Source of the DNA: Mycobacterium senriense
GTDB lineage: Bacteria; Actinomycetota; Actinomycetes; Mycobacteriales; Mycobacteriaceae
Direction of reading: 5' to 3'
DNA length: 64,000 nucleotides
Assembly: GCF_019668465.1 (NCBI RefSeq)
Contig: NZ_AP024828.1
Location: forward strand, 3,224,001 to 3,288,000
A model generated the notes under the pieces. It did no database searches, was not told the DNA's origin, and saw only the letters and a list, made by a program, of their open reading frames with translations. Numbering within the stretch: position 1 is the first letter of the stretch; every line of letters begins with the position of its first letter. The position numbers and the translations under genes were made by a program. Below are positions 1 through 10,070 of this stretch, piece after piece.

Positions 1-422
1 GGATCGGCTTGCTGATCTACCGGCGGTTCACCCGCCCGGCGGTGACCATGGCCACCAGCCGCAGCGACAAGGTGATGTACGTGGTGCTGTTGCTGGCGAT
101 CGTGGTCGGCCTGTACTGCGACCTGATCGGCACCGGCCCGCACGGCGGCGAGTTCCACTACCGCTACACGGTGGGCCTGTGGTTCCGCCGGATCTGGATC
201 TTCCAGCCGCATGGGGAGGTGATGGTCAACGCGCCGCTGGACTATCAGCTGCACGCCCTGATCGGCATGGTGCTGTTCACGCTGTTGCCGTTCACCCGGC
301 TGGTGCACGTCCTGAGCGCGCCGGTCGCCTACCTGTTCCGGCCCTACATCGTCTACCGCAGCCGCGAGGCGGCCGGCGAGGGCGAACTGGTCGGTACGGC
401 ACCCCGCCGGCGGGGCTGGTAG
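1..422 (+). CDS. narI: Respiratory nitrate reductase gamma subunit (C-terminal part)
   Basis: Membrane cytochrome b subunit that passes electrons from quinol to the NarGH nitrate reductase. Only the last ~138 residues are visible; the reading frame is open from the left edge, so the gene starts outside the window. Two hydrophobic segments remain. Histidines in YQLHAL and RLVHVLS are 18 residues apart, the spacing of the second pair of heme ligands in NarI. It is followed by typA, as in H37Rv (narGHJI-typA). The family is about 240 residues long, so roughly 40 percent is missing because of the window boundary, not truncation. Confidence 0.9.
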   Translation, partial: IGLLIYRRFTRPAVTMATSRSDKVMYVVLLLAIVVGLYCDLIGTGPHGGEFHYRYTVGLWFRRIWIFQPHGEVMVNAPLDYQLHALIGMVLFTLLPFTRLVHVLSAPVAYLFRPYIVYRSREAAGEGELVGTAPRRRGW

Positions 423-492
423 CGAAGCAGCGGATGGCGCCCGGCTACCAGCCGGTTCGCTATCCGGGGCCCCCGCTGCCACAATCACCGAC

Positions 493-2382
493 GTGCTATT
501 TCGCAACGTCGCCATCGTCGCCCACGTCGACCACGGAAAGACCACCCTGGTTGACGCGATGCTGCGGCAGTCGGGCGCGCTGCACCACCGCGGTGACGAC
601 GCGGTCGAGCGCCTCATGGACTCCGGGGACCTGGAGAAAGAAAAGGGCATCACGATCCTGGCCAAGAACACGGCCGTGCATCGCAAGAATGCGGACGGAA
701 CGACGACCGTCATCAATGTCATCGACACCCCGGGCCACGCCGACTTCGGTGGTGAGGTGGAGCGCGGACTCTCCATGGTCGACGGGGTGCTGCTGCTGGT
801 CGACGCCTCCGAGGGGCCGCTGCCGCAGACCCGTTTCGTGCTGCGCAAGGCCCTGGCCGCGCATCTCCCGGTGATCCTGGTCGTCAACAAGACCGACCGG
901 CCGGACGCCCGGATCTCCGAGGTCGTCTCGGAGAGCCACGACCTGCTGCTCGACGTTGCATCGGACCTCGACGAGGAAGCACAGAAGGCCGCCGAGCACG
1001 CCCTCGACCTGCCGACGCTGTACGCGTCGGGACGGGCAGGCATCGCCAGCACGACGGAACCGGCCAATGGCGAGAATCCCGAGGGCGACAACCTCGATCC
1101 GCTGTTCGACGTGCTGCTCGAGCACATCCCGCCGCCGCAGGGCGATCCCGAGGCGCCGTTGCAGGCGCTGGTCACCAACCTCGACGCCTCGGCCTTCCTC
1201 GGACGGCTCGCACTGATCCGCATCTACAAGGGCCGGATCCGCAAGGGCCAGCAGGTCGCCTGGATGCGCGAGGTGGACGGGCATCCCGTCATCACCAACG
1301 CGAAGATCACCGAACTGCTGGTGACCGAGGGCGTGGAACGCACACCCACCGACGAAGCCATCGCCGGGGACATCGTCGCCGTCGCGGGCATCCCGGAGAT
1401 CATGATCGGCGACACGCTGGCCGATCCGGACCACGCGCACGCGCTGCCGCGCATCACCGTCGACGAGCCCGCCATCTCCGTGACCATCGGAACGAACACC
1501 TCGCCGCTGGCGGGCAAGGTGAAGGGTCACAAGTTGACCGCTCGCATGGTGAAGTCGCGGCTGGACGCCGAACTCGTCGGCAACGTCTCCATCAAGGTCG
1601 TCGACATCGACCGCCCCGACGCCTGGGAGGTGCAGGGCCGCGGCGAGCTCGCGCTGGCGGTGCTCGTCGAGCAGATGCGCCGCGAGGGTTTCGAGCTCAC
1701 GGTCGGCAAGCCACAGGTCGTCACCCAAACGATCGACGGCAAGCTGCACGAGCCTTTCGAGGCGATGACCATCGACTGCCCCGACGAGTTCGTCGGCGCG
1801 ATCACCCAGCTGATGGCCGCCCGCAAGGGCCGCATGGAAGAGATGACCAACCACGCGGCGGGCTGGGTCCGGATGGACTTCATCGTGCCCAGCCGCGGCC
1901 TGATCGGCTTCCGCACCGACTTCCTCACCCTGACCCGCGGCACCGGCATCGCCAACGCCGTGTTCGACGGCTACCGGCCGTGGGCCGGTGAGATCCGGGC
2001 CCGCCACACCGGCTCGCTGGTGTCCGACCGCGCCGGCACCATCACGCCGTTCGCCATGATCCAGCTCGCCGACCGAGGCCAGTTCTTCGTCGAGCCCGGC
2101 CAGGACACCTACGAGGGCATGGTCGTCGGAATCAACCCGCGCGCGGAGGATCTCGACATCAACGTCACCCGCGAGAAGAAGCTGACCAACATGCGGTCGT
2201 CGACCGCCGATGTCATCGAGACGTTGGCCAGGCCGCTCGAGCTCGATCTCGAGCAGGCCATGGAGTTCTGCGCGCAAGACGAATGCGTCGAGGTGACCCC
2301 GGAGATCGTGCGGGTGCGCAAGGTCGAGCTGGACGCCACCTCCCGGGCCCGCAGCCGGTCGCGCGCCAAGGCGCGGGGTTGA
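493..2382 (+). CDS. typA: TypA/BipA ribosome-associated GTPase
   Basis: Translational GTPase of the EF-G-like family that binds ribosomes and helps growth under stress. The 629-residue length matches the family. G1 is AHVDHGKTT (residues 9-17), G3 is DTPGH (78-82), and G4 is NKTD (132-135); domain II, domain V and the TypA-specific C-terminal domain follow. Start is GTG 493, because the family N-terminus reads (L/F)RNVAIVAHVDHGKTT. CACAAT at 480-485, 7 nt before the GTG, could be a -10 for a leaderless mRNA, but it is a weak match. The lysine/arginine-rich end (RARSRSRAKARG) is typical of mycobacterial TypA. Confidence 0.95.
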   Translation: MLFRNVAIVAHVDHGKTTLVDAMLRQSGALHHRGDDAVERLMDSGDLEKEKGITILAKNTAVHRKNADGTTTVINVIDTPGHADFGGEVERGLSMVDGVLLLVDASEGPLPQTRFVLRKALAAHLPVILVVNKTDRPDARISEVVSESHDLLLDVASDLDEEAQKAAEHALDLPTLYASGRAGIASTTEPANGENPEGDNLDPLFDVLLEHIPPPQGDPEAPLQALVTNLDASAFLGRLALIRIYKGRIRKGQQVAWMREVDGHPVITNAKITELLVTEGVERTPTDEAIAGDIVAVAGIPEIMIGDTLADPDHAHALPRITVDEPAISVTIGTNTSPLAGKVKGHKLTARMVKSRLDAELVGNVSIKVVDIDRPDAWEVQGRGELALAVLVEQMRREGFELTVGKPQVVTQTIDGKLHEPFEAMTIDCPDEFVGAITQLMAARKGRMEEMTNHAAGWVRMDFIVPSRGLIGFRTDFLTLTRGTGIANAVFDGYRPWAGEIRARHTGSLVSDRAGTITPFAMIQLADRGQFFVEPGQDTYEGMVVGINPRAEDLDINVTREKKLTNMRSSTADVIETLARPLELDLEQAMEFCAQDECVEVTPEIVRVRKVELDATSRARSRSRAKARG

Positions 2383-2420
2383 CACCGGGTGGTCGGACGG
2401 GCTTCTGGGCAGCTGCTCGA

Positions 2421-2426
2421 TACCCT
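2421..2426 (+). promoter_or_regulatory. Predicted -10 (TACCCT), leaderless lpqW
   Basis: TACCCT fits the mycobacterial TANNNT -10 and lies exactly 7 nt before GTG 2434. That geometry puts the transcription start on the G of the start codon. It favours GTG 2434 over GTG 2389. Confidence 0.5.
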
Positions 2427-2433
2427 GATCAGC

Positions 2434-4323
2434 GTGCCGAGACGCGTCCGCCGCTTGTTCATGGTGCTCGGCGGCCTGGTCTCGTTGGTCGGACTCGTCC
2501 TGTCGGCCTGCACGGTCAACCCGCCGCCGGCGCCGCAGAGCACCGATACGCCGCATAATTCGGTGCCACCGCCGCCCCGGGTCAGCGAGATCATCATGGG
2601 TATCGACTCGATCGGGGCCGGCTTCAATCCGCACCTGTTGTCCGACCTGTCCCCGGTGAACGCCGCGATCAGCGCGCTGGTGTTGCCCAGCGCATTCCGG
2701 CCGGTCCCCGACCCCAACACGCCGACCGGCTCGCGCTGGGAGATGGACCCCACCCTGCTGGTGTCGGCCGAGGTGACCAGCCAGAACCCGTTCACGGTGA
2801 CCTACAAGATCCGGCCCGAGGCGCAGTGGACCGACAACGCGCCGATCGCCGCCGACGACTTCTGGTACCTGTGGCACCAGATGGTCAGCCAGCCCGGGGT
2901 CGTCGACCCGGCCGGCTATGACCTCATCACCGGCGTGCAGTCCCTGGAGGGCGGCAAGCAGGCGGTGGTCACCTTCGCCGAACCGTATCCGTCGTGGAAA
3001 GAGTTGTTCAGCAACATCCTTCCGGCGCACATCGTCAAGGACGTGCCCGGCGGCTTCGCGGCCGGCCTGGCCCGGGCGCTTCCGGTCACCGGCGGGCAGT
3101 TCCGCGTGGAGAGCATCGACCCACAGCGCGACGAGATCCTGGTGGCGCGCAACGACCGCTACTGGGGGCCGCCGGCCAAACCCGCGCTCGTTCTCTTCCG
3201 GCGCGCCGGTGCGCCTGCCGCGCTGGCCGATTCCGTGCGCAACGGCGACACCCAGGTGGCGCAGGTGCATGGCGGCTCCGCGGCCTTCGCGCAGCTGTCC
3301 GCCATCCCCGATGTCCGGACCGCCCGGATCGTGACGCCGCGGGTCATGCAGCTCACGCTGCGGGCCATCGAGGCCAAACTGGCTGACACGCAAGTGCGTA
3401 AGGCGATTCTGGGGCTGCTCGACGTCGACCTGCTCGCCGCGGTGGGCGCGGGCAGCGACAACACCGTCACCCTGGACCAGGCCCAGATCCGCGCGCCGAG
3501 CGACCCGGGATACGAGCCGACCGCGCCACCGGCGATGACGACGCCGGCCGCGTTGGCGTTGCTCGAGGGCGCCGGATACAAGGTCGACCCCAACTCCTCG
3601 GCATCACCCGCGCCGACCCCGCCGAACACCGGGCCGCCCGAGGTCATCCGCGGTCGGATCAGCAAGGACGGCCAACAGCTTTCCCTGGTCATCGGGGTGG
3701 CGGCGAACGACCCGACCGCGGTCGCGGTGGCCAATACCGCCGCCGACCGGTTGCGCAACGTCGGCATCGCCGCGACCGTGCTGGCGTTGGACCCGGTCAC
3801 CCTGTACCACGACGCGCTGAACGACAACCGGGTGGACGCGATCGTCGGCTGGCATCAGGCGGGCGGCAATTTGGCGACCCGGCTCGCCTCCCGATACGGC
3901 TGTCGCGCACTGGAATCGACCCAGGTACCGATTTCCAACGGGCCGGCCCCCGCGCCCGCGACCTCCGCCGGTCCGACGCGGTCCACCGCCCCGGCGGCCA
4001 CGTCGACGACTCCGACGACGACGCCGCCGCCCAGCCGCCCCGCCGATCCCAACGCCCTGGTGCAGGCGCCGTCGAACCTGACCGGGATCTGCGATCGCAG
4101 CATCCAGTCGAACATCGACGCGGCCCTCAACGGCACCAAGAACATCAACGACGTGATCACCGCGGTGGAACCGCGGCTGTGGAACATGTCCACCGTGCTG
4201 CCGATCCTGCAGGACACCACGATCGTCGCGGCCGGCCCGAGCGTGCAGAACGTCAGCTTGTCCGGTGCGGTTCCGGTCGGCATCGTCGGCGACGCCGGCC
4301 AGTGGATGAAGACCGGGCCGTAA
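2434..4323 (+). CDS. lpqW: Lipoprotein LpqW, SBP_bac_5-like
   Basis: Exported lipoprotein with a solute-binding-protein family 5 fold. In mycobacteria LpqW has been linked to the branch point between polar phosphatidylinositol mannosides and lipomannan/LAM. From GTG 2434 the N-terminus is a basic segment (MPRRVRRLF), a hydrophobic core and a lipobox ending LSAC, so the Cys would be diacylated. A low-complexity Thr/Pro/Ala linker lies near residues 505-535 and is unlikely to be structured. The 629 residues are close to the H37Rv protein. GTG 2389 would add 15 residues ahead of a good signal peptide and is less likely. Follows typA by about 50 nt. Confidence 0.88.
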   Translation: MPRRVRRLFMVLGGLVSLVGLVLSACTVNPPPAPQSTDTPHNSVPPPPRVSEIIMGIDSIGAGFNPHLLSDLSPVNAAISALVLPSAFRPVPDPNTPTGSRWEMDPTLLVSAEVTSQNPFTVTYKIRPEAQWTDNAPIAADDFWYLWHQMVSQPGVVDPAGYDLITGVQSLEGGKQAVVTFAEPYPSWKELFSNILPAHIVKDVPGGFAAGLARALPVTGGQFRVESIDPQRDEILVARNDRYWGPPAKPALVLFRRAGAPAALADSVRNGDTQVAQVHGGSAAFAQLSAIPDVRTARIVTPRVMQLTLRAIEAKLADTQVRKAILGLLDVDLLAAVGAGSDNTVTLDQAQIRAPSDPGYEPTAPPAMTTPAALALLEGAGYKVDPNSSASPAPTPPNTGPPEVIRGRISKDGQQLSLVIGVAANDPTAVAVANTAADRLRNVGIAATVLALDPVTLYHDALNDNRVDAIVGWHQAGGNLATRLASRYGCRALESTQVPISNGPAPAPATSAGPTRSTAPAATSTTPTTTPPPSRPADPNALVQAPSNLTGICDRSIQSNIDAALNGTKNINDVITAVEPRLWNMSTVLPILQDTTIVAAGPSVQNVSLSGAVPVGIVGDAGQWMKTGP

Positions 4324-4332
4324 CCCGCGTCG

Positions 4333-4944
4333 TCAGTCGGCGGCCAGCGCCGCTCGCGGCGGGATCACGGTGTCGACGATCAGCGCCAGCTCGCGCCGGT
4401 TCGGCGGCGACCCGTTCAGCAGGAAGTGCTGGTTGATCAGGGCGGACCCGATGCGGGCGGTGAGTGGCGTGACGACCTGCGGGTCGAGGTCGCCGTCCTC
4501 GATGGCGGCCTGCAGGATCGATTCCACGATCTGCAACCGCGGCCGCACCACGGCATCGGCGAAGATGGCCCGCATCTCGGGTTCGTGCAACAGCTGATGG
4601 ATGACGTCCAGACTGGGGAAGCCGGTCTTTCCGGCCAGCAGGTCACGCTGGGCGGTGAGCATGGCCAGCAGGTTCTCTCTGGCCGAACGGCCGGAACGCA
4701 GCTCGGGCAGCGGCGGCAGCGCGAAAACCAGAGCGGCGTGCACCAGCTCGCACTTGGTGTCCCAACGCCGGTAGAGCGCGGCTTTACCGGTGTGGGCCCG
4801 CGCCGCGATTCCCTCCATGGTCAGGCCGCCGTAACCGACTTCGGTCAGCTCGACCAGGGTCGCCTCGTAGAGGGCGCGTTCGAGGACTTCACCTCGCCGA
4901 CGGCTTCGGCTCCCGGTGTGGTCTGCGTCCGTTAGCTGAGGCAC
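4333..4944 (-). CDS. TetR/AcrR-family regulator (Rv1167c-like)
   Basis: Small repressor-type DNA-binding protein of 203 residues. The N-terminal helix-turn-helix runs about residues 18-64, with [21 protein letters not shown] as the HTH region; the helical C-terminal ligand domain is not assignable to a ligand. Convergent with lpqW and divergent from mshB, as for Rv1167c. Starts at GTG 4942-4944, with a TACTAT -10 six nt upstream. In H37Rv, PPE17 and PE11 lie between this gene and mshB; here they are absent and only ~100 bp separates the two. Target unknown, possibly itself or lpqW. Confidence 0.8.
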   Translation of the reverse strand: MPQLTDADHTGSRSRRRGEVLERALYEATLVELTEVGYGGLTMEGIAARAHTGKAALYRRWDTKCELVHAALVFALPPLPELRSGRSARENLLAMLTAQRDLLAGKTGFPSLDVIHQLLHEPEMRAIFADAVVRPRLQIVESILQAAIEDGDLDPQVVTPLTARIGSALINQHFLLNGSPPNRRELALIVDTVIPPRAALAAD

Positions 4945-4950
4945 TCCTTG

Positions 4951-4956
4951 ATAGTA
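4951..4956 (-). promoter_or_regulatory. Predicted -10 (TACTAT) of the TetR gene
   Basis: On the minus strand TACTAT is 6 nt before GTG 4944, which predicts a leaderless or near-leaderless mRNA. The intervening six bases (CAAGGA) also resemble a Shine-Dalgarno, but they are too close to the start to act as one. Confidence 0.45.
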
Positions 4957-5027
4957 GCCGTGCGCGTTCCTATTTGCCGCTTACCGGTGGGTAGCCGGCG
5001 GACTGCCGGAATCGGCGCCGCTGACGG

Positions 5028-5033
5028 TAGGGT
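5028..5033 (+). promoter_or_regulatory. Predicted -10 (TAGGGT), leaderless mshB
   Basis: TAGGGT is 7 nt before ATG 5041. The distance matches leaderless mycobacterial promoters, and no Shine-Dalgarno is present. Confidence 0.5.
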
Positions 5034-5040
5034 GCCGTCC

Positions 5041-5952
5041 ATGCCTGAGACGCCGCGGCTGCTGTTCGTGCACGCGCATCCCGACGACGAAAGCCTCGGC
5101 ACCGGCGCCACCATCGCCCACTACGCCGCCCGCGGGGCGGACGTCCGCGTGGTCACCTGCACGCTGGGCGAAGAGGGCGAGGTGATCGGCGATCGCTGGG
5201 CCGAACTCGCCGTCGATCGCGCGGACCAGCTCGGCGGCTACCGGATCGGCGAACTGACCGCCGCGCTGCGGGCGCTGGGCATCGGCGAGCCTCACTATCT
5301 CGGGGGAGCCGGCCGGTGGCGCGATTCGGGCATGCGCGGCACCCCCCGGCGCCACCGGCAACGGTTCATCGACGCCGACGAGCGCGAGACCGTCGGCGCG
5401 CTGGTGGCCGTCATCCGCGAACTGCGCCCGCACGTGGTCGTGACCTACGACCCACGCGGGGGCTACGGCCATCCCGATCACGTACACGCGCACCGGGTGA
5501 CGGTGGCCGCCGTCGCGGCGGCCGGACCGGAAGCCGGCGCCGACTTCCCCGGCGAGCCCTGGGCCGTACCGAAGCTGTACTGGTCGGTCTTCGCGACGCG
5601 CACATTCGAGGCGGCCATGGACGACCTCACGCCCGAGGATCTGCGGCCCGAGTGGTCGATCCCGCCCAAGGAAGAGTTCACCTTCGGCTACGCCGACGCC
5701 GACATCGACGCCGTCGTCGAGACCGCCCCGGCAGCCCGGGACGCCAAGCGGGCGGCGCTCGCCGCGCACGCCACCCAGGTGATGGTCGGACCGACCGGTC
5801 GGGCCTGCGCGCTGTCCAACAACGCGGCGATACCGATACTGGGGGACGAGCACTACGTGCTGGCCGCCGGAGCCGCGGGGGAGCGCGACGGGCGCGGCTG
5901 GGAAATGGACCTGCTCGCAGGGCTCGGTTTCGCCGCGGCCCCGACGCGGTAG
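5041..5952 (+). CDS. mshB: GlcNAc-Ins deacetylase, mycothiol biosynthesis
   Basis: Zinc metalloenzyme that removes the acetyl group from 1D-myo-inosityl 2-acetamido-2-deoxy-glucopyranoside, the second committed step of mycothiol synthesis. Member of the LmbE/PIG-L family. The metal site is visible: HAHPDDE gives His13 and Asp16, and GHPDH gives His147, the same numbers as in the characterised H37Rv enzyme. The 303-residue length is also identical. Start is ATG 5041; an upstream in-frame start at 4948 would add 31 residues in front of the conserved N-terminus and is not supported. Confidence 0.95.
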   Translation: MPETPRLLFVHAHPDDESLGTGATIAHYAARGADVRVVTCTLGEEGEVIGDRWAELAVDRADQLGGYRIGELTAALRALGIGEPHYLGGAGRWRDSGMRGTPRRHRQRFIDADERETVGALVAVIRELRPHVVVTYDPRGGYGHPDHVHAHRVTVAAVAAAGPEAGADFPGEPWAVPKLYWSVFATRTFEAAMDDLTPEDLRPEWSIPPKEEFTFGYADADIDAVVETAPAARDAKRAALAAHATQVMVGPTGRACALSNNAAIPILGDEHYVLAAGAAGERDGRGWEMDLLAGLGFAAAPTR

Positions 5953-5985
5953 GCTGCCAATCAGGCAGCCACGGAAGGAATTCGC

Positions 5986-6093
5986 ATGGACCCCGACCTG
6001 GACCCTAATCAGCAGCACTGGCAGGACCGGCTGGACAGCCTGCAGTGGGTTATCGGCTCCATCATGTCCAACATCGACAGCGTCCCGACCTGA
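5986..6093 (+). CDS. Putative 35-aa small protein upstream of the Rv1171-like gene
   Basis: Unrecognised micro-ORF of 35 codons. ATG 5986 is preceded by a good Shine-Dalgarno (GGAAGGA, 5974-5980) about 5 nt away. The peptide begins MDPDLDPNQQHW and ends in TGA 6091-6093. It is acidic at the start, with a short hydrophobic patch (WVIGSIM) in the middle. It lies 33 nt after mshB and its stop overlaps a CTGA that could start the next frame. It could be a genuine short protein or a leader for translational coupling. Coding status is inferred from the RBS and placement only. Confidence 0.45.
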   Translation: MDPDLDPNQQHWQDRLDSLQWVIGSIMSNIDSVPT

Positions 6094-6506
6094 CCGAAAC
6101 CAAGCCACGCGTCGCGTCCGTTGACGACGGCGGCGCAACCGACCCCGCGATCCGGTTCGTCGTGTTGGCCCTCTTGGCGGTCGACGGGGTGCTCTCCGCA
6201 CTTGCCGGAGCTCTGCTGCTGCCTCTCTACATCGGGACGGTCCCGTTCCCCATCAGTGGACTGATTTCCGGACTGGTCAACGCGGCGCTGGTGTGGGCCG
6301 CCGGTCGCTGGACCCGCTCGCCGCGGCTCGCGGCCCTGCCGCTGTGGACCTGGCTGCTGACGGTGGCGGTGATCAGCATGGGCGGCCCGGCCGACGACGT
6401 CATCCTGGGCGGCCGCGGCCTGATGGCCTACGCGGCCTTATTGCTGCTGGTCCTGGGGGTCGCACCGCCCGTGTGGGTGCTGTGGCGGCGCGGCCGGGGC
6501 GGCTGA
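6045..6506 (+). CDS. Small membrane protein (Rv1171-like)
   Basis: Unknown function. About four transmembrane segments are visible: RFVVLALLAVDGVLSALAGA, a VPFPISGLISG helix, LPLWTWLLTVAVI and MAYAALLLLVLGV. It lies between mshB and fbiC, the place of H37Rv Rv1171. The only conventional start is GTG 6045, which would overlap the 35-codon ORF by 49 nt in another frame. A CTG at 6090, embedded in the stop of that ORF (CTGA), would give 138 residues and a natural N-terminus reading LTETKPR. Start is uncertain; the frame from about 6150 on is secure. PE12, present here in H37Rv, is absent. Confidence 0.65.
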   Translation: MGYRLHHVQHRQRPDLTETKPRVASVDDGGATDPAIRFVVLALLAVDGVLSALAGALLLPLYIGTVPFPISGLISGLVNAALVWAAGRWTRSPRLAALPLWTWLLTVAVISMGGPADDVILGGRGLMAYAALLLLVLGVAPPVWVLWRRGRGG

Positions 6507-6650
6507 CGTCCGGCCGGGACGTCGCCCGCTTGCCCGTGCGGGCGTGCCGCTACTGTTGACTGTTGCCCAGGCGGGACCCACCTACGGGTGCCACGATTTC
6601 ACATGTTGGGACGCACGGATGAAATTCGATCGTCGGGAAGTTACACCAAA

Positions 6651-9242
6651 GTGCTCTTGACTCCGGGCGAGGAGCCTACCGCTTTGCCTAACCCTGTGGT
6701 TCCGACCAAGGCCTCCACCGAGGTCAGTGCCTCCGCGCTGCGACGGGTATTGCGACGGGCTCGAGATGGTGTGGCGCTGAACATCGACGAGGCCGCGGTC
6801 GCGATGACCGCGCGTGGCGCGGATCTCGCAGATTTGTGCGCGAGCGCGGCGCGGGTGCGCGACGCGGGCCTGGAGTCGGCCGGACGCCGCGGCCCGGCCG
6901 GTGGACTGCCGATCACCTACTCGCGCAAGGTTTTCATACCGGTCACCCACCTGTGCCGGGACAGCTGCCATTACTGCACCTTCGTCACCGTCCCGGGCAA
7001 GCTGCGCGCCCAGGGCGCCGGAATGTACCTGGAGCCCGACGAGATTCTCGACATCGCCCGTCGCGGCGCCGAACTGGGTTGCAAGGAAGCATTATTCACG
7101 CTCGGTGATCGGCCCGAGGATCGCTGGCCGGAGGCGCGCGAGTGGCTGGAGGCGCGTGGCTACGACTCCACGTTGTCCTACGTGCGCGCGATGGCGATCC
7201 GGGTGCTCGAGGAAACCGGCCTGCTGCCGCACCTGAACCCCGGCGTGATGAGCTGGTCGGAGATGGCGCGGCTCAAGCCGGTGGCGCCGTCGATGGGCAT
7301 GATGCTCGAGACGACGTCGCGGCGGCTGTTTGAAACGAAAGGCCTTGCGCACTATGGCAGCCCGGACAAGGACCCGGCCGTCCGCCTGCGCACTCTGACC
7401 GACGCGGGCCGGTTGTCGATTCCGTTCACCACCGGCCTGCTGGTCGGCATCGGCGAGACCCTCGCCGAGCGGGCCGATACCTTGCACGCGATTCGCAAGT
7501 CGCACAAGGAGTTCGGTCACGTACAGGAAGTGATCGTGCAGAACTTTCGGGCCAAGGAGCACACCGCGATGGCCGCCGTCCCCGACGCCGGCATCGAGGA
7601 CTACCTGGCGACCGTGGCGGTGGCGCGGTTGGTGCTCGGCCCCGGGATGCGCATTCAGGCGCCGCCCAACCTGGTATCCCGCGACGAGTGCCTGGCGCTG
7701 GTCGGCGCCGGAGTCGACGACTGGGGCGGTGTTTCGCCGTTGACGCCCGACCACGTCAACCCGGAGCGGCCCTGGCCGGCCCTGGACGAACTGGCCGCCG
7801 TCACCGCCGAGGCCGGCTATGAGCTGGTTCAGCGGCTGACCGCGCAGCCCAAATACGTGCAGGCGGGCTCGGCCTGGATCGACCCGCGCGTGCAGGGACA
7901 CGTGACGGCGCTGGCCGATCCGGCGACCGGTCTGGCTCGCGACGTCAACCCGGTGGGGATGCCCTGGCAGGAGCCCGACGACGTCGGCTCCTCGGGCCGG
8001 GTCGACCTCAACGCGGCGATCGACAGCGAGGGCCGCAACACCGAAACCCGCAGCGATATCGACAGCGCCTTCGGCGACTGGGAATCGATCCGTGCCCACG
8101 TGCACGAACTGGCCGCGCAGGGCGCCAAAGCGCCAGAACGCCTAGACACCGACGTGCTCGCGGCGCTTCGCTCCGCCGAGCGCGATCCCGCCGGCTGCTC
8201 CGACAGCGAATACTTCTCGCTGGCGACCGCCGACGGCCCGGCGCTGGAAGCCGTTGCCGCCCTTGCGGACACGCTGCGTCGCGAGACCGTCGGCGATGAC
8301 GTGACCTTCGTGGTGAACCGCAACATCAACTTCACCAACATCTGCTACACCGGGTGCCGGTTCTGTGCGTTCGCGCAGCGCAAGGGCGACGCCGACGCGT
8401 ACTCGCTGTCCACCGACGAGGTCGCCGACCGCGCCTGGGAGGCGCACGTCGCAGGCGCCACCGAGGTGTGCATGCAGGGCGGCATCGACCCCGAGCTGCC
8501 CATCACCGGCTACGCCGACCTGGTCCGGGCGGTCAAAGCGCGGGTGCCGTCGATGCACGTGCACGCGTTTTCACCGATGGAGATCGCCAACGGTGTGACC
8601 AAGAGCGGGTTGAGCATTCGTGAGTGGCTGATCAGCCTGCGCGAGGCGGGCCTGGACACCATCCCGGGCACCGCCGCCGAGATCCTGGACGACGAGGTGC
8701 GCTGGGTGCTGACCAAGGGCAAGTTGCCGACGTCGCTGTGGATCGAAATCGTCAGCACCGCACACGAGGTGGGGCTGCGCTCGTCGTCGACCATGATGTA
8801 CGGCCACGTCGACAGCCCGCGGCACTGGGTCGGCCACCTCAACGTGCTGCGCGACATCCAGGACCGCACCGGCGGTTTCACCGAATTCGTGCCGTTGCCG
8901 TTCGTCCATCAGAGCTCGCCGCTGTATCTGGCCGGGGCGTCGCGTCCCGGGCCCACCCATCGCGACAACCGGGCGGTGCACGCGCTGGCTCGAATCATGT
9001 TGCACGGCCGCATATCTCAGATTCAGACCAGCTGGGTCAAGCTCGGTGTCGAGCGCACGCAGGTGATGCTGAACGGCGGCGCCAACGACCTGGGCGGCAC
9101 CTTGATGGAGGAGACCATCTCCCGAATGGCCGGTTCGGAATTCGGCTCGGCCAAGACGGTGGCCGAGCTGATCGCGATCGCCGAGGGCATCGGCCGACCG
9201 GGGCGGCAACGCACCACCGACTACACGACCCTGGCCGCGTAG
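6651..9242 (+). CDS. fbiC: FO synthase, CofG/CofH fusion (F420 biosynthesis)
   Basis: Builds the deazaflavin FO of coenzyme F420 from tyrosine and a ribitylamino-uracil. Two radical-SAM halves are fused: the CofG-like half carries C102-x3-C106-x2-C109 (CRDSCHYC), and the CofH-like half carries C565-x3-C569-x2-C572 (CYTGCRFC). Each binds a [4Fe-4S] cluster. The ~863 residues agree with mycobacterial FbiC (856 in H37Rv). Start taken at GTG 6651 because GGGAAG (6635-6640) lies 10 nt upstream. TTG 6657, ATG 6603 and GTG 6588 are in-frame alternatives; conserved sequence begins only around residue 13. Confidence 0.93.
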   Translation: MLLTPGEEPTALPNPVVPTKASTEVSASALRRVLRRARDGVALNIDEAAVAMTARGADLADLCASAARVRDAGLESAGRRGPAGGLPITYSRKVFIPVTHLCRDSCHYCTFVTVPGKLRAQGAGMYLEPDEILDIARRGAELGCKEALFTLGDRPEDRWPEAREWLEARGYDSTLSYVRAMAIRVLEETGLLPHLNPGVMSWSEMARLKPVAPSMGMMLETTSRRLFETKGLAHYGSPDKDPAVRLRTLTDAGRLSIPFTTGLLVGIGETLAERADTLHAIRKSHKEFGHVQEVIVQNFRAKEHTAMAAVPDAGIEDYLATVAVARLVLGPGMRIQAPPNLVSRDECLALVGAGVDDWGGVSPLTPDHVNPERPWPALDELAAVTAEAGYELVQRLTAQPKYVQAGSAWIDPRVQGHVTALADPATGLARDVNPVGMPWQEPDDVGSSGRVDLNAAIDSEGRNTETRSDIDSAFGDWESIRAHVHELAAQGAKAPERLDTDVLAALRSAERDPAGCSDSEYFSLATADGPALEAVAALADTLRRETVGDDVTFVVNRNINFTNICYTGCRFCAFAQRKGDADAYSLSTDEVADRAWEAHVAGATEVCMQGGIDPELPITGYADLVRAVKARVPSMHVHAFSPMEIANGVTKSGLSIREWLISLREAGLDTIPGTAAEILDDEVRWVLTKGKLPTSLWIEIVSTAHEVGLRSSSTMMYGHVDSPRHWVGHLNVLRDIQDRTGGFTEFVPLPFVHQSSPLYLAGASRPGPTHRDNRAVHALARIMLHGRISQIQTSWVKLGVERTQVMLNGGANDLGGTLMEETISRMAGSEFGSAKTVAELIAIAEGIGRPGRQRTTDYTTLAA

Positions 9243-9268
9243 TTCGCTTTCTTGTCACAGGCGGCGGG

Positions 9269-9274
9269 TATACC
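9269..9274 (+). promoter_or_regulatory. Possible -10 (TATACC) of the isomerase-like gene
   Basis: TATACC, 7 nt before GTG 9282, is one base off the TANNNT pattern. It is consistent with a leaderless start at 9282 but is weaker than the other examples in the window. Confidence 0.3.
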
Positions 9275-9281
9275 CGAAGCC

Positions 9282-10046
9282 GTGAAGCGACCAATCGACG
9301 ACGACCGATTTCCAGAGTGGGCGCCCTTCCTGGATGCGGTGCGCAGGCACGGACCCGACGCCGGCACCTGGTGTGAAGCCTGGACCGTGCGCGACATCGT
9401 CGTCCATCAGGCGGGAAACGCCGAAGAACTCGCACGGGTACTCGGCGGCCATCTGGCGGGTGAGCCCGTCGCCACCCGCGGTTTCGAGGAACGCGAGGGC
9501 CCGTTGCGCGCCCTGAACGACGCGGATCTGTGGGACGCGCTGCAGGACCGGATGGCCACCCTCAACGAGGTCGCGGTGGCGGCCGAAGGAGTGCCCGCCG
9601 ACACCGATGTCGCCTGGACGGGCCGCACCATGAAGGTGCCGTGGTTCGCCGAGCACATGCGTGAGGAGCTCGTCCTGCACGGCTGGGACATCACCGGGGA
9701 CGACCCGGCCGCCCAGGCCCGGCTGGCCGAGCCCTGGATGACCACGCACAGCGTCCTCGCGGTCGGCCGACCGCTGCTGGTGAAGGGGGCCAAGCAGCTG
9801 GACCCGGGCGAGCGCATCGAGGCCCGCCTGCGAGCCGACGGCACCGAGGACGTCGTCCTGGCCGCTGATCCCGATCAGATCACCATCGGCTTTGCCGAAC
9901 CGAACGGCCCGGCCACTCTGGAAACCGACGCGGCCGCGCGCGTGCTGCTGCTGTGGGGCCGGAGGCCCGCCGATCCGTCACGCATTCGCAGCCGCGTCGG
10001 GCCGGAAACCCTGGGCCGGGTACGCCGCCTGCTCGGCGGTTACTGA
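9282..10046 (+). CDS. Maleylpyruvate isomerase / DinB-like mycothiol-dependent family protein
   Basis: About 254 residues with the N-terminal metal-binding helical bundle of the mycothiol-dependent maleylpyruvate isomerase family. The signature helices are WTVRDIVVHQAG (His) and EELVLHGWDI (His), likely metal ligands. The C-terminal half resembles the sterol-carrier-like domain often found there. The substrate cannot be told from sequence, and in mycobacteria most members are uncharacterised. GTG 9282 preferred; TTG 9252 would add 10 residues and has no RBS. Follows fbiC by 39 nt; convergent with the TB8.4-like gene. Confidence 0.75.
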   Translation: MKRPIDDDRFPEWAPFLDAVRRHGPDAGTWCEAWTVRDIVVHQAGNAEELARVLGGHLAGEPVATRGFEEREGPLRALNDADLWDALQDRMATLNEVAVAAEGVPADTDVAWTGRTMKVPWFAEHMREELVLHGWDITGDDPAAQARLAEPWMTTHSVLAVGRPLLVKGAKQLDPGERIEARLRADGTEDVVLAADPDQITIGFAEPNGPATLETDAAARVLLLWGRRPADPSRIRSRVGPETLGRVRRLLGGY

Positions 10047-10048
10047 AC

Positions 10049-10064
10049 CGCTTCGTGCGAAGCG
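10049..10064. terminator. Short perfect hairpin between convergent genes
   Basis: CGCTTCG and CGAAGCG form a 7-bp perfect stem around a 2-nt loop (in practice a 4-6 nt loop). It sits directly after one stop codon and just before the convergent stop. There is no U-tract, as is common for mycobacterial intrinsic terminators. Confidence 0.5.
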
Positions 10065-10070
10065 ATCGGC

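Noticed and set aside
496..3393. 965-codon open frame antisense to typA and lpqW
   Set aside because: High-GC antisense shadow. His/Arg/Gly-rich translation with no domains, no RBS, spanning two well-supported genes.
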